Below the pieces are notes generated by a model, which saw only the letters and a program-made list of their open reading frames with translations, was not told the DNA's origin and searched no databases. The position numbers and the translations under genes are program-made. Below, piece after piece: positions 64,000-64,000 of a stretch of DNA of 64,000 bases (within the stretch, counting starts at the first letter, position 1; the number at the start of each line of letters is the position of its first letter). This stretch comes from Sinorhizobium psoraleae (GTDB taxonomy: Bacteria > Pseudomonadota > Alphaproteobacteria > Rhizobiales > Rhizobiaceae), in contig NZ_JABEKV010000002.1 of NCBI RefSeq assembly GCF_013283645.1, forward strand, positions 689,798-753,797. Reading direction: 5' to 3'.

Positions 64000-64000
64000 G

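Overview
The window is GC-rich, densely coded DNA that looks like an alphaproteobacterium of the Rhizobiales, most likely Sinorhizobium/Ensifer. This rests on gene content, protein wording and codon bias only; no rRNA or tRNA gene was found to anchor it. There are no replication or core housekeeping genes. Almost everything is accessory metabolism, so a megaplasmid or a flexible chromosomal region is likely.

The left 48 kb is built from catabolic modules separated by four same-orientation copies of a dispersed repeat (A 950-1350, B 5945-6345, C 23450-23765, D 47481-47640). Left of copy A is the C-terminal end of an SMC/ABC-type ATPase. Between A and B are an APC permease, a LuxR-type regulator and an amidase: an amide uptake and hydrolysis module. 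Between B and C is a carboxylate module. A long minus-strand gene array runs from an alpha/beta hydrolase through an AbrB-type transporter, a tripartite tricarboxylate transporter (TctB, TctA, TctC), a CoA-transferase, an MmgE/PrpD dehydratase, a PaaG-like crotonase, an ADP-forming acyl-CoA synthetase and a PcaF-like thiolase to a LysR regulator. A fused hydratase/3-hydroxyacyl-CoA dehydrogenase is divergently transcribed. Together these can import a carboxylate, activate it and beta-oxidise it, but no acyl-CoA dehydrogenase is present.

Between C and D is a large amine or amino-acid module. It holds an M20 deacylase, a D-2-hydroxyacid dehydrogenase, a cupin, two aldehyde dehydrogenases, a tartrate/malate-type dehydrogenase, two FAD amine oxidases, two HAD proteins, two tandem-GNAT acetyltransferases, an omega-aminotransferase, a complete dipeptide/opine-type ABC importer and an Lrp regulator. 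Next to copy D is a less GC-rich pair, an ornithine-cyclodeaminase-family dehydrogenase and a PLP dehydratase, that looks separately acquired.

The right 16 kb is mainly envelope and secreted functions. It has an outer-membrane beta-barrel protein, a lipoprotein hydrolase, an arylsulfatase overlapping its formylglycine-generating enzyme, a DUF2092 / small protein / DUF1254 operon with a divergent AraC regulator, and an RTX calcium-binding protein. These are followed by a remnant of a fumarylacetoacetate-hydrolase gene, an MgtC-family protein, a DadA-like oxidase and the end of a YqhA-family membrane protein. Several strong hairpins and palindromes mark operon ends or possible operators.
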